From Methylomonas sp. LW13 (GTDB lineage Bacteria; Pseudomonadota; Gammaproteobacteria; Methylococcales; Methylomonadaceae), in assembly GCF_016865255.1 (NCBI RefSeq), contig NZ_CP033381.1, forward strand, positions 2,170,001 to 2,234,000: DNA of 64,000 bases, given 5' to 3'. Shown here in pieces: positions 1 through 7,948 of the stretch (positions are counted from its first letter, which is position 1; each line of letters starts with the position of its first letter). Made by a program: the position numbers and the translations under genes. The notes under the pieces are model-generated. The model searched no databases, was not told where the DNA came from, and saw only the letters and a list, made by a program, of their open reading frames with translations.

Positions 1-15
1 CCAACTAAAAGAACA

Positions 16-942
16 ATGAAAATATTGGTGGTCGATGATAGTAAAGTGATCAGGCAGCTGGTTGCGGAATGCCTGAAAGAAATGGGGCATGCGGTGTCCT
101 ATGCGGAAAACGGTTCCGAAGCCTTGCAATATGTCGGCGACCAAGACGTGGATTTAATTTTGATGGATGTGGAAATGCCCTTGCTGAGCGGTTTCGAGGC
201 CACGAAAGCCATCCGCGAGCTAAAAAAGGCCGATTGGTTTCCCATCATTTTTTTTACGATGCACGACGATGATGAGTCGTTCGTTAACGGTATTTTGGCC
301 GGCGGCGACGCCTATCTGCCTAAGCCGCTGAATCCTACCCGTTTGCGATTGACAGTGATCGCGATGGAGCGGATTTATGTGATGCGGCAAAAGCTGCAAA
401 CCACTCAGCGGGAATTGCAGGCCGCCAATCGGGAATTGGAGCGTTTATCACTGCGCGATCAATTAACCGGCTTGGGCAATCGCCGCCATTTCGATAGCAA
501 TCTTGCCATGCAGTTTGCGCTGTCTCGCCGCAATAAAGCGCCGTTGTCTTTGATTATTTGCGATATCGATCACTTTAAGAAATATAACGACACCTTGGGG
601 CACCCGCAAGGCGATGGGTGTTTGATTGCGGTGGCGAAAGTTCTCACGGAGCAATTGGAGCGTAGCAGTGATCTCATTTGTCGCTACGGTGGCGAGGAGT
701 TCGTGGCGATCCTGCCCGATACGGCTTTGCAAGATGCCCTTAAGCTTGCTGAAAATATTCGCCGGCAAGTTTTTGAAAAAAACATCGTTTACGGCGACAC
801 CGAGACTCAGTGCGTTAGCCTGAGTTTGGGCGTGGCAACCTATGTCGGCCAATATAGAACCGCGCTGGAGATGCTGGAGGCGGCAGACGCCGCTTTGTAC
901 AAGGCCAAGCAAGGCGGCCGTAACCGGGTGGAGTTCAATTAA
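16..942 (+). CDS. Response regulator with GGDEF domain (diguanylate cyclase)
   Basis: A cytoplasmic signalling enzyme predicted to make cyclic di-GMP from two GTP when its receiver domain is phosphorylated. The receiver domain (residues 1-120) has the acidic pair D7/D8, phospho-acceptor D51, T81 and K103. A coiled-coil linker (about 121-145) leads to a GGDEF domain whose active-site loop is GGEEF at 225-229. An RxxD inhibitory site (R216, D219) sits exactly five residues before it, so product inhibition is likely. This is a PleD/WspR-like layout with a single receiver. The cognate histidine kinase is not in the window. The next gene begins 4 bases downstream, suggesting read-through transcription. 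Confidence 0.93.
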   Translation: MKILVVDDSKVIRQLVAECLKEMGHAVSYAENGSEALQYVGDQDVDLILMDVEMPLLSGFEATKAIRELKKADWFPIIFFTMHDDDESFVNGILAGGDAYLPKPLNPTRLRLTVIAMERIYVMRQKLQTTQRELQAANRELERLSLRDQLTGLGNRRHFDSNLAMQFALSRRNKAPLSLIICDIDHFKKYNDTLGHPQGDGCLIAVAKVLTEQLERSSDLICRYGGEEFVAILPDTALQDALKLAENIRRQVFEKNIVYGDTETQCVSLSLGVATYVGQYRTALEMLEAADAALYKAKQGGRNRVEFN

Positions 943-946
943 AACC

Positions 947-1873
947 GTGTATCGAGCCAAAGATTTTATAGAAACTGCGGAAGGATTGATTTTCGCGGTC
1001 GTTGTGCAGGGCCAGGAAAATGGGAAGGTCCTATGTTTTCTGCGTTACCTCTGTCTGGAGGGCGTTTGGCGCAAGGTCGACACCGCATTGGCGAACCAAC
1101 ATCTTGAGCAATATTGCCCTCAGTATCTGCATTATTCGGCACTGCTTGATGCGCATTTACACGCCGTGCCCAGTGCCGCTATTGTTCGGCATTATCAGCC
1201 TCAAAAATTATTGCAACGTTTGTTGGCTGAGGAGCCCGGCGATCCGGTATTGGCCGATTTGCATAAACTGTGCGGCTTGTTGCGGTCCAATGGCTTGGAC
1301 CTTAGCCGTTTCGGCGTGACCGGCTCGCTGCTGGTGGCTATGCAAAAACACAGTTCCGATATTGATCTGGTGTGCTACGAGCGTGGCGAGTTTCATCGTG
1401 CGCGCAATATCGTCCAAGCCTTGATTGCCGAAGATCGTTGCCAGGCATTAAACGATGAAGACTGGTTGGAGGCTTACCAGCGGCGAGCCTGCGATTTTGC
1501 CTTTGACGAATATGTCTGGCACGAGCAGCGCAAGTACAACAAGGGCATGATCAATGGGCGCAAATTCGATTTGTCGCTGGCGGTCGCCGATCCGGAAGCA
1601 CAGGATAAAAGTTATCGTAAACTGGGCTTCATCACTATCGACGCCGAAGTGTGTGAAGACCAATTCAGTTTCGATTATCCCGCTCGGTTTGCCATCAAAC
1701 ATCCCCAAGTTGATAGCGTGGTGTGTTTTACTGCGACTTACAATGGTCAGGCACAAATCGGTGAACGGATTCGCGTGGCCGGGCAGTTGGAAGTCGATCA
1801 AGACGGTGTTCAGCGCATAGTAGTCGGTTCGAATCGGGAAGCCATAGGCGAGTTTATTAAGGTCATCCGGTGA
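947..1873 (+). CDS. Nucleotidyltransferase-fold protein next to a methanopterin gene
   Basis: A 308-residue protein starting at GTG 947, just after the cyclase stop; an upstream extension in this frame would only overlap that gene. Residues 126-140 carry the nucleotidyltransferase signature, a GS pair followed by an SDIDL motif (D138, D140), the usual metal-binding pattern of polymerase-beta-type transferases. The N-terminal ~110 residues and the C-terminal OB-like stretch are not recognised. The stop overlaps the start of the HAD gene (GTGA), which precedes beta-RFAP synthase, so a role in pterin cofactor chemistry is a reasonable guess from context only. The substrate is unknown. Confidence 0.75.
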   Translation: MYRAKDFIETAEGLIFAVVVQGQENGKVLCFLRYLCLEGVWRKVDTALANQHLEQYCPQYLHYSALLDAHLHAVPSAAIVRHYQPQKLLQRLLAEEPGDPVLADLHKLCGLLRSNGLDLSRFGVTGSLLVAMQKHSSDIDLVCYERGEFHRARNIVQALIAEDRCQALNDEDWLEAYQRRACDFAFDEYVWHEQRKYNKGMINGRKFDLSLAVADPEAQDKSYRKLGFITIDAEVCEDQFSFDYPARFAIKHPQVDSVVCFTATYNGQAQIGERIRVAGQLEVDQDGVQRIVVGSNREAIGEFIKVIR

Positions 1874-2547
1874 CAGATCGGCATTGGCGGGCGGTCATTT
1901 TCGATATGGACGGTCTGGTTTTGGATAGCGAACCGACTTATGTTCAGGCTTGGCAGGCCGGGGCAGATGAGCTTGGTTTTGCGCTGCCGGCTGAATTTTG
2001 GGATAGCTTGTCCGGTTGTTCCGGAAAAATAGTGACTCAGCGTTTGCAGGTGCAGTGTGGTCCGGGTTTCAATCTGCACAAGTTTCAACAATTGAGTAGC
2101 GATTATTGGCTTGCGCATGTGCAGCAACACGGTATCGCCGTAAAACCGGGTTTTTTCGCCGTGTTGGAGGTATTGTCTCTGTATCGTTTGCCGTTCTGTC
2201 TGGCAACGAATAGCGCACTGGCGGCAGCGCAACAATGCCTGGCCTGGGCCGGATTGACGGATGTTTTTTCTTATATCGTTGCCGGCGATATGGTCGCCGC
2301 GGCAAAGCCGGCGCCAGATATCTTTTTGCGCGCTGCCGCGGAGCTGGCACAACCGGTCGAGGACTGTTTGGTGCTGGAAGATTCGCCGACAGGCGTCAGT
2401 GCTGCTCTGGCCGCTGGAGCGTCTTGCGTCTTCGTGCCGTCATTACAGCCGGCGGACACCTGGGCTGTCGAACACGCCGATTTTCTCATGGCCGATCTAC
2501 ACCAAGTGGCTGATTTTATCTCGGTCCGCCAACATCATCCGCTATAA
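1870..2547 (+). CDS. HAD-superfamily hydrolase (beta-phosphoglucomutase/phosphatase-like)
   Basis: A 225-residue cytoplasmic HAD enzyme. The nucleophile motif FDMDGLVLDSE (D12, D14) opens the protein and the downstream motifs ATNS, AKPAPD and LEDSPTG follow in the expected order, so all four HAD motifs are present. The GTG start overlaps the preceding stop by four bases (GTGA). The substrate could be a sugar phosphate or a phosphorylated pterin intermediate. Its position directly before beta-RFAP synthase makes the second idea attractive, but nothing in the sequence proves it. Confidence 0.85.
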   Translation: MTDRHWRAVIFDMDGLVLDSEPTYVQAWQAGADELGFALPAEFWDSLSGCSGKIVTQRLQVQCGPGFNLHKFQQLSSDYWLAHVQQHGIAVKPGFFAVLEVLSLYRLPFCLATNSALAAAQQCLAWAGLTDVFSYIVAGDMVAAAKPAPDIFLRAAAELAQPVEDCLVLEDSPTGVSAALAAGASCVFVPSLQPADTWAVEHADFLMADLHQVADFISVRQHHPL

Positions 2548-2548
2548 T
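2543..2548 (+). promoter_or_regulatory. Possible -10 box before the RFAP synthase gene
   Basis: A perfect TATAAT lies over the end of the HAD gene, about 30 bases before the chosen GTG. No good -35 hexamer stands at the usual distance, so this is only a possible internal promoter. Confidence 0.25.
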
Positions 2549-2578
2549 GCCGGCTCTTTAGTATTTGACGGAATCCAG

Positions 2579-3541
2579 GTGGTGAAAGCGCGGTACCAAT
2601 CAGTGACGGTCATAGCACCGGCTCGCTTGCATATGGGCTTTATCGATTTAAGCGGGGCTTTGGGGCGGCATTTCGGTAGCATCGGTTTGGCGCTGAACGA
2701 AATCAATACCCAGCTCAGCATAACCGCCGCGGATAATTTGCAAGTCAGCGGTCCGTCCGCCGAGCGCGCGCTGAAATGTACCCGGCAATTTTGTCAGCTG
2801 CTGGACGTTTCCGATGCACTCAATATCACTATCGACCATGCCATTCCTGAACATATTGGCTTAGGATCGGGTACGCAAATGGCTCTGGCTGTTGGTGCAG
2901 CGTTGAATGCTTTTTACGGTTTGGATCTGTCGGTGCGGGAAATAGCGCAACTCTCTGATCGCGGTGCGCGTTCCGGTATTGGTATTGGTATCTTCGAAAC
3001 AGGCGGCTTGGTGGTGGACGGCGGTCGCGGACCGGACACAAAAACCCCGCCCATGATCGCGCAAATAGCGGTGCCGGAGGACTGGCGATTTATTTTGGTG
3101 TTTGATCAACGCGGCCAAGGTTTGCATGGCGAACAGGAGGTCAATGCTTTTCAGCAATTACCGCCGTTTCCGCAAGCTCAGGCCGAGCGCTTGTGTTACT
3201 TACTATTGATGCAGGGTTTGCCGGCGTTGGCTGAAGGCAATCTTAATAAATTCGGCGAAGTGATTACTGCGTTGCAGCAGGCGGTGGGCGAACACTTCGC
3301 GCCGGTGCAGGGTGGGGTGTTTACCAGTCCGGATGTTGCGGCAGCGATGGCTAGTCTGGCTGAGCACGGCGCGGTGGCGATAGGTCAAACTTCGTGGGGG
3401 CCGACCGGATTTTGCGCGGTTGCCAACCCGCAACGGGCTGAGGAACTGCTGGCGCAGTTGGAACGGCAATTTGCTGCATCGCCGTTGAGTTTTCTGGTGG
3501 CTAGCGCCCGAAATCAGACCGCCGAAATTATTCTTAACTAG
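2579..3541 (+). CDS. Beta-ribofuranosylaminobenzene 5'-phosphate synthase (H4MPT biosynthesis)
   Basis: Predicted to condense phosphoribosyl pyrophosphate with 4-hydroxybenzoate or p-aminobenzoate, the first committed step of the methanopterin side chain. H4MPT carries C1 units from formaldehyde to formate in methylotrophs. The protein is a GHMP-kinase-fold enzyme of about 320 residues, with the phosphate-binding motif HIGLGSGTQ near residues 92-100 and conserved ends typical of the RFAP synthase family. I place the start at GTG 2579 (or the adjacent GTG 2582), because upstream codons in this frame lie inside the HAD gene and residues before here do not fit the family. It is the third gene of the NTase-HAD-RFAP run. 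Confidence 0.88.
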   Translation: MVKARYQSVTVIAPARLHMGFIDLSGALGRHFGSIGLALNEINTQLSITAADNLQVSGPSAERALKCTRQFCQLLDVSDALNITIDHAIPEHIGLGSGTQMALAVGAALNAFYGLDLSVREIAQLSDRGARSGIGIGIFETGGLVVDGGRGPDTKTPPMIAQIAVPEDWRFILVFDQRGQGLHGEQEVNAFQQLPPFPQAQAERLCYLLLMQGLPALAEGNLNKFGEVITALQQAVGEHFAPVQGGVFTSPDVAAAMASLAEHGAVAIGQTSWGPTGFCAVANPQRAEELLAQLERQFAASPLSFLVASARNQTAEIILN

Positions 3542-3549
3542 CCTATGCT

Positions 3550-3861
3550 TCAGTCGAGCACGTGCTCGGCGTGATCTTGGTTTTGTCTATTGTCAGTCCA
3601 TTCGGCACTGAGTCTATCGCCGCTATTTCCTGCTTTTAATCTAAACGTAAAAAACGGATTTTTGGATAGGCTGCCGGCCATATTGGTGGTTAGGATTAGT
3701 TGATCGTTTAATTTAACCAGTAACCGCTCGATAAAATGCGCCGGAATCAATTCGCCGTTGGCGTCGCGATTGCGGCCGTTTTCCATTGGGTGCGTGATCA
3801 GCAATTTAACTTCCGTATAGCCGTCGCGCCGTTGGCTTCTGATTTTTATACTGTTGGTCAT
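3550..3861 (-). CDS. soxZ: Sulfur carrier subunit SoxZ
   Basis: A 103-residue protein matching SoxZ, the immunoglobulin-fold partner of SoxY. Together they carry sulfur intermediates during periplasmic thiosulfate oxidation. Characteristic stretches include the GYTEVKLLITHPMENG segment and a C-terminal KNPFFTFRLKAG strand. It has no signal peptide, as usual for SoxZ, which is exported bound to Tat-exported SoxY. It lies one base downstream of soxY. No soxX, soxA, soxB or soxCD is in the window. Confidence 0.88.
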   Translation of the reverse strand: MTNSIKIRSQRRDGYTEVKLLITHPMENGRNRDANGELIPAHFIERLLVKLNDQLILTTNMAGSLSKNPFFTFRLKAGNSGDRLSAEWTDNRQNQDHAEHVLD

Positions 3862-3862
3862 A

Positions 3863-4321
3863 TCAACCTGTTCCGCAGCCGCCGCGCATCACATTAACCC
3901 AGCGGCTGGTGCGCAGTAGCGCTCCGTTGTGTTCCGCAAGCAAAATCACGTTGCAAGATTCCGCTAATTTAATCCGCGCCGTGAGCTGGGGTGCGATGAG
4001 TGGTGTGAGTTCGAATTCCGCCAGCAGCGGCGTGGGATTTTTATCGGCGAATAGATACAGTTTCTCGATGCCTTCCAGCTCGCTGGTAATGCTGACCGGT
4101 ACCACCGCGCCATCTTCAGCAATCTCGGGCAGGATCAAATTGAGTTGGTTGCTGCTTGTCACCGTTCGCTTATCGATAAGTTGCGTGTAAAGGGTGATGA
4201 AGTCGTCGGCGGCAAAATGCGTTGCCAACCTCTCGGCAAGGACGTTTGCGAATTTGCCGGTCAATAAAGCCGCGGTCAGCAAAATACCGGAATGCTTTAG
4301 AAATAGGCGGCGACTAGGCAT
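3863..4321 (-). CDS. soxY: Sulfur carrier SoxY with Tat signal
   Basis: A 152-residue periplasmic carrier that binds thiosulfate-derived sulfur on a C-terminal swinging-arm cysteine. The N terminus reads SRRLFLK, a twin-arginine motif, followed by a hydrophobic stretch. The C terminus is GGCGTG, where most SoxY proteins have GGCGG, so the arm is present but altered after the cysteine (C149). I chose ATG 4321, which puts the Tat motif at the extreme N terminus; TTG codons upstream are possible but have no ribosome-binding site. The gene is divergent from a small membrane-protein gene, with an FNR-type box between them. Confidence 0.88.
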   Translation of the reverse strand: MPSRRLFLKHSGILLTAALLTGKFANVLAERLATHFAADDFITLYTQLIDKRTVTSSNQLNLILPEIAEDGAVVPVSITSELEGIEKLYLFADKNPTPLLAEFELTPLIAPQLTARIKLAESCNVILLAEHNGALLRTSRWVNVMRGGCGTG

Positions 4322-4344
4322 AAAATTCAACAACCATAAAAAGT

Positions 4345-4358
4345 TTGATGTATATCAA
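4345..4358 (+). promoter_or_regulatory. FNR/Anr-type binding site
   Basis: TTGATGTATATCAA is a full match to the FNR palindrome TTGAT-N4-ATCAA. Its centre (4351.5) is 41.5 bases upstream of about 4393, and a TTATCT -10-like hexamer at 4379-4384 fits a class II FNR-activated promoter for the small membrane-protein gene at 4444. The site also lies close to the soxY start on the other strand, so it might affect both. Confidence 0.7.
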
Positions 4359-4443
4359 AAAATATAAGCTTCCGTTTGTTATCTTTTGCCCCGTTGAAAT
4401 TTTTTCAGCACCACCATCACAAACAACAAAAGGAAGGTACAAA

Positions 4444-4638
4444 ATGAGTGAAGTACAAGAAAAAGATAATTTCTGGCTCTATATCGTCATTGCTGTCGTA
4501 CTGGCGGCTGGCGCCGTACTGATGGTAAAAAATGCCGAGCATGATAAATATGCTACTGCGGCAAAAAATATCGCCGAAGACTCCGCCAACTCAGCTTACC
4601 GCAATGATGTACTTCACAGCGGTGGCACGAAAAGATAA
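4444..4638 (+). CDS. Small single-span membrane protein, FNR-linked
   Basis: A 64-residue protein starting at ATG 4444 with a good AAGGAAGG ribosome-binding site. The charged N terminus (MSEVQEKDNF) is followed by one membrane segment (about residues 11-30) and a hydrophilic tail. It is clearly related to the 61-residue protein encoded at 30166-30351: both open with E-V-x-EKDNF-x-LY, then a single span, then a short charged tail. No known family is recognised. The upstream FNR-type box suggests expression at low oxygen. The longer upstream reading frame is rejected because it crosses the regulatory region. Confidence 0.72.
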   Translation: MSEVQEKDNFWLYIVIAVVLAAGAVLMVKNAEHDKYATAAKNIAEDSANSAYRNDVLHSGGTKR

Positions 4639-4685
4639 GCGCTTTGCAAAGGTTCGGGAAATGTAATCTACGTTTCCCAAATTCT

Positions 4686-4731
4686 CGGATTTTGGCGGGG
4701 CATCCGGGCTTCGTCAAAATCCGTTTCCGTT
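4686..4731. terminator. Intrinsic terminator between convergent genes
   Basis: A perfect 9-bp inverted repeat (CGGATTTTG at 4686-4694 and CAAAATCCG at 4715-4723) is followed by a T-rich run on the plus strand. It sits between the small membrane-protein gene and the end of the phosphorylase gene, and could serve both. Confidence 0.65.
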
Positions 4732-4735
4732 TCTG

Positions 4736-5476
4736 CTAGTCGTTGAACAATACCGTTGCTTTCAGCAAGGCGATGGCATTGGCCATGCCAACTTCCAAGT
4801 TTTTCTCGATCTCGGCCATGGTGATTTCACCCTCCACCACACCAGCCGCCCAATTCGCAACCACCGAGATGTTGGCATAAGCCAAACCCAGTTCCCGTGC
4901 CAACGCGGCTTCCGGCATGCCCGTCATGCCCACCAAATCGCAACCGTCGTTAGCCATGCGTTTGATTTCGGCAACCGTTTCCAGCCTTGGCCCCTGGGTG
5001 CAGCCGTAAGTGCCTGATGGGGTGAGGGAAATATTTGCCTGTTGCGCGGCTTGAATAATTCTGGCACGTAAGGAGGGTGTATACGGTTCGGTGAAATCGA
5101 TATGCGTGACATGCTCCAGATCGTCTGCAAAAAACGTATGCTCGCGGCCGTAGCTGTAGTCTATCAATTGATCAGGAATGGCAATAACGGCCGGTGCCAT
5201 CTTAGTGCCGATACCGCCGACCGCCGCGACGCCGATAATCTCAGTAACGCCTAGCTGTTTTAAACCCCAGATATTGGCCCGGTAGTTGATCTTGTGCGGC
5301 GGGATTCGATGCGGATTACCGTGTCTGGCTAGGAACACCAATTTCTTCCCATTTAGCTCACCCAGCAAATAAGGCGCAGAAGGTTCGCCGAAAGGCGTGG
5401 TCAGGCGTTCTTCACCGGTGATGGTGAGTGCGTCGATTTGGGTGAGGCCGGTGCCGCCGATGATAGCCAATGTCAT
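4736..5476 (-). CDS. S-methyl-5'-thioinosine (or thioadenosine) phosphorylase
   Basis: A 246-residue purine nucleoside phosphorylase-family enzyme. It probably cleaves methylthioinosine or methylthioadenosine with phosphate, salvaging the by-product of polyamine synthesis. Visible motifs are IIGGTG at the N terminus (phosphate binding), RHG-PHRIPPHKINYRAN, and GMTGMPEAALARELGL near 185-200 (ribose and base pocket). The length fits the bacterial MTIP type. The start overlaps the hpt stop (ATGA), so it is coupled to hypoxanthine phosphoribosyltransferase. That pairing supports the inosine-type substrate, since the phosphorylase would release hypoxanthine for Hpt. Confidence 0.85.
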   Translation of the reverse strand: MTLAIIGGTGLTQIDALTITGEERLTTPFGEPSAPYLLGELNGKKLVFLARHGNPHRIPPHKINYRANIWGLKQLGVTEIIGVAAVGGIGTKMAPAVIAIPDQLIDYSYGREHTFFADDLEHVTHIDFTEPYTPSLRARIIQAAQQANISLTPSGTYGCTQGPRLETVAEIKRMANDGCDLVGMTGMPEAALARELGLAYANISVVANWAAGVVEGEITMAEIEKNLEVGMANAIALLKATVLFND

Positions 5477-6027
5477 AGTACTTCCTTGCAGGCAAATACG
5501 CCTGGTGCATTTCTAAGATAACCCTTGTAATCCATACCGTAACCGAACAAGTAATGATTGGCGACAGTGAGGCCGATAAAGTCGGGCTTGATAGGTTTGG
5601 TGATTTGCAGGTCTTTGTCGAACAGCGCAGCGGTATAAACGGTGCTGGCGCCTTCTTCCCGGCAATATTCGACTATCGCTTGTAAGGTATGGCCTTCGTC
5701 GAGAATATCGTCCACTACCAATACCGTGCGGCCGGCCAATGGTGTGGTCGGTTTGAACAGCCAATGTATATCGCTGCCCGAGGTGGCGTTGCGGTAACGG
5801 CTGGCGTGGACGCTATCCAGATTCAACGGAAAGTCCAGACGCGGCAGTAACTTGCCGGTGGCGATGATGCCGCCGTTGATGACGCATAACACCAAGGGGT
5901 TACTGTCTTGCAGTTTGTCGGTGATCGCCGCCGCCATGCTATCCAACGCCGCTTCGACTTCGTCGGCGCTGTGCAGCAAAAGTGCTTGCTGTTTAACAAT
6001 GCCGATTTCTTCAAGCATGGGATTCAT
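5473..6027 (-). CDS. hpt: Hypoxanthine-guanine phosphoribosyltransferase
   Basis: A cytoplasmic salvage enzyme making IMP/GMP from hypoxanthine/guanine and PRPP. The PRPP-binding loop VLVVDDILDEGHTL is intact and the protein is 184 residues, normal for the family. I chose ATG 6027 because CGGAG lies seven bases before it; the frame is open further upstream but that part is a shadow of nagZ. The gene overlaps the nagZ stop by 17 bases and the following phosphorylase start by four, so nagZ-hpt-phosphorylase reads as one operon. Confidence 0.88.
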   Translation of the reverse strand: MNPMLEEIGIVKQQALLLHSADEVEAALDSMAAAITDKLQDSNPLVLCVINGGIIATGKLLPRLDFPLNLDSVHASRYRNATSGSDIHWLFKPTTPLAGRTVLVVDDILDEGHTLQAIVEYCREEGASTVYTAALFDKDLQITKPIKPDFIGLTVANHYLFGYGMDYKGYLRNAPGVFACKEVL

Positions 6028-7027
6028 AAAACTCCGTGATTTGTTTGGAAATGGTTTGCCATTTGTCGCTTTTTGCCAGGGCGTCTTTATCGAGCTGGCA
6101 TTTGCCGCGCATCGCTTGCAGGCGTTGCTCGCGTTTGCTGTTTTGGCTGACAGGCAGTTTATCCAGCACTTGTTCGGCGGCTGCCGAATTATTGCAAACC
6201 AGCAGCATATCGCAGCCGGCTTGCTGGGCAAGGCCGGCGCGTTCGGTGAAATCGCCTATGCTGGCCGCGCCTTCCATACTTAAATCGTCGCTGAAGATCG
6301 CGCCATCGAAACCCAGTTCGCCGCGCAAAATGGTCTGTAACCAGAAGCTGGAAAAACCGGCCGGATAGCGGTCTGCTTGCGGATAAACCACATGAGCCGG
6401 CATGATGGCCTCCAGGCCTTGCACTATCAATTGTTTGAATGGCAGTAAATCTTGTCGGCGGATGGTTTCCAGATCGCGTTCGTCGACGGGTAGCGTCAAA
6501 TGCGAATCCAGTGCCACCGCGCCGTGACCGGGGAAGTGTTTGCCGGTGGCAGCCATGCCGGCGTTACGCATGCCTTGCCGAAATGCGCCGGCCAGTTCTG
6601 CGGCTAATTTTGCGTCTTGGGAAAACGAGCGGTTACCGATGATCTCGCTGACTCCGCAATCCACATCCAATACCGGTGCGAAGCTGAAATCCACATCCAC
6701 GGCCAGCAGTTCGCTGGCCATCAGCCAGCCGGCAGCTTCTGCCAACTCAGGTTGCTCGGCGTAAAAAGCCGCCGCCGGCAGGCGGGTAAAGCCATTTTGA
6801 AAGCGTTGCACGCGGCCACCTTCCTGATCGACCGCGATCAGGATGTCACCGTTGCGTGCAGCGCGGATCTGTTTGATTAAGTCAGCGACTTGTCGAGGAT
6901 TGTCGTAGTTTCGGGAAAATAGGATTAAGGCGCCGGTATTGGGATGAGCGATTTTTTCTTTGTCCAGCGCACTGAGGCTGTGGGCCTCGATGTCGATCAT
7001 GACCGGGCCGATAGCTTGTGGTTTCAT
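6011..7027 (-). CDS. nagZ: Beta-N-acetylhexosaminidase NagZ (peptidoglycan recycling)
   Basis: A 338-residue cytoplasmic glycoside hydrolase of family 3, which removes GlcNAc from GlcNAc-anhydroMurNAc-peptides during cell-wall recycling. The GH3 signature KHFPGHGAVALDSH is present near the middle, with the catalytic His/Asp loop and nucleophile region FSDDLSMEGA downstream. The length is typical. It is the first gene of an apparent operon with hpt and the phosphorylase, and is divergent from the FliL-like gene. Confidence 0.93.
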   Translation of the reverse strand: MKPQAIGPVMIDIEAHSLSALDKEKIAHPNTGALILFSRNYDNPRQVADLIKQIRAARNGDILIAVDQEGGRVQRFQNGFTRLPAAAFYAEQPELAEAAGWLMASELLAVDVDFSFAPVLDVDCGVSEIIGNRSFSQDAKLAAELAGAFRQGMRNAGMAATGKHFPGHGAVALDSHLTLPVDERDLETIRRQDLLPFKQLIVQGLEAIMPAHVVYPQADRYPAGFSSFWLQTILRGELGFDGAIFSDDLSMEGAASIGDFTERAGLAQQAGCDMLLVCNNSAAAEQVLDKLPVSQNSKREQRLQAMRGKCQLDKDALAKSDKWQTISKQITEFYESHA

Positions 7028-7089
7028 GGTGTCAAATGGCGAAATTGGAATATACTTTTGGTGTAGTCACTACATTATATGAGGAATCC

Positions 7090-7497
7090 GTGCGAACATT
7101 TATTTTGTTGATCAGTTTGATGCTGTTGCCGGCGATGACCTGGGCGAACTCCGGCGAGAAAAAAGCCGACGAAAGCGCCGGGCCGGTCATTGAGTATCTG
7201 GAGATGAAACCCAAGTTTACCGTCAATCTGGCCGAGCCCAAAAAATACCTGATGTTGAACGTGCAGTTACTGGTGGAAGGTGCCGATCATTTGGAAGTCA
7301 TTAAAAAGCACATGCCGGTTCTGCGTCATGAAATGATAATGATGCTTAGCGGCATGAAAAGTGCCGACCTGCAAAGCATGGAACAGCGCGAAGCCTTACG
7401 CTTGAAAACCAAACAAGTGATAACTGATCTGTTGAGCAAAATTCAAAATAGCGACGGTTTTCGTGATGTGTTTTTCTCGGAGTTTTTAATTAACTAG
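7090..7497 (+). CDS. FliL-like secreted protein, orphan
   Basis: A 135-residue protein resembling the flagellar basal-body protein FliL, with the conserved EMKPKFTVNLAEPKKYLMLNVQLL strand and the C-terminal FRDVFFSEFLIN end. I chose GTG 7090, which has GAGG five bases upstream and yields a short signal-peptide-like N terminus ending in TWANS. Classic FliL keeps an uncleaved membrane anchor, so this copy may be periplasmic. It is not near other flagellar genes here. It is probably a FliL paralogue; a motility role is not shown. Confidence 0.7.
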   Translation: MRTFILLISLMLLPAMTWANSGEKKADESAGPVIEYLEMKPKFTVNLAEPKKYLMLNVQLLVEGADHLEVIKKHMPVLRHEMIMMLSGMKSADLQSMEQREALRLKTKQVITDLLSKIQNSDGFRDVFFSEFLIN

Positions 7498-7948
7498 ACG
7501 CCGCGGTCATTATTGTCCCAAACAAAACTAAGGCTTGCAGCGATGTGAGCTTTTTTTTGCGCTGTGATTTTTCCCGTTGTTTAAATGCCGTTCGCCTTCA
7601 TGTTCTTGACGGTTATGAAGCTTGGATTTTTCTCGCGGTTGGCGCTCCCATTTCAATAGATAGCTCCTTGCCAGAATGAGTGTGCCAGTGAGGCCGTTTT
7701 GATAGCAACCGCCGTTACCGTCGATTTGGCAGCAGATAAATTTAGTTTAACCCGGTGGTATATTTAATCAGCGGCTTTTTCATCGTTTGTCTGGTCTTCG
7801 TCTGATGAGCGTTCAAGAGCGGATGTAAGATTAGACGCTGAACCGGTAAAGCCAATGTCGGTTGGCAAAATCTGTGCGACTATCTGGAGATTGGCGCGTG
7901 CTGGGTATAATCCCTTTGCCCAGTTATCAATTGCTTGAAGATGATGCT
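7498..7948. other. Intergenic region before the radical SAM gene
   Basis: This stretch holds the terminator at 7533-7558 and, near its right end, a TATAAT hexamer at 7906-7911 that could be the -10 box of the radical SAM gene. Its -35 is poor. The reading frame of that gene is open back to 7862, but family similarity begins at ATG 7949. I see nothing else. Confidence 0.5.
7533..7558 (+). terminator. Probable terminator after the FliL-like gene
   Basis: A six-pair stem with two wobbles (GCTTGC and GTGAGC) around AGCGAT is followed by eight T residues, 36 bases after the stop. Confidence 0.55.
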
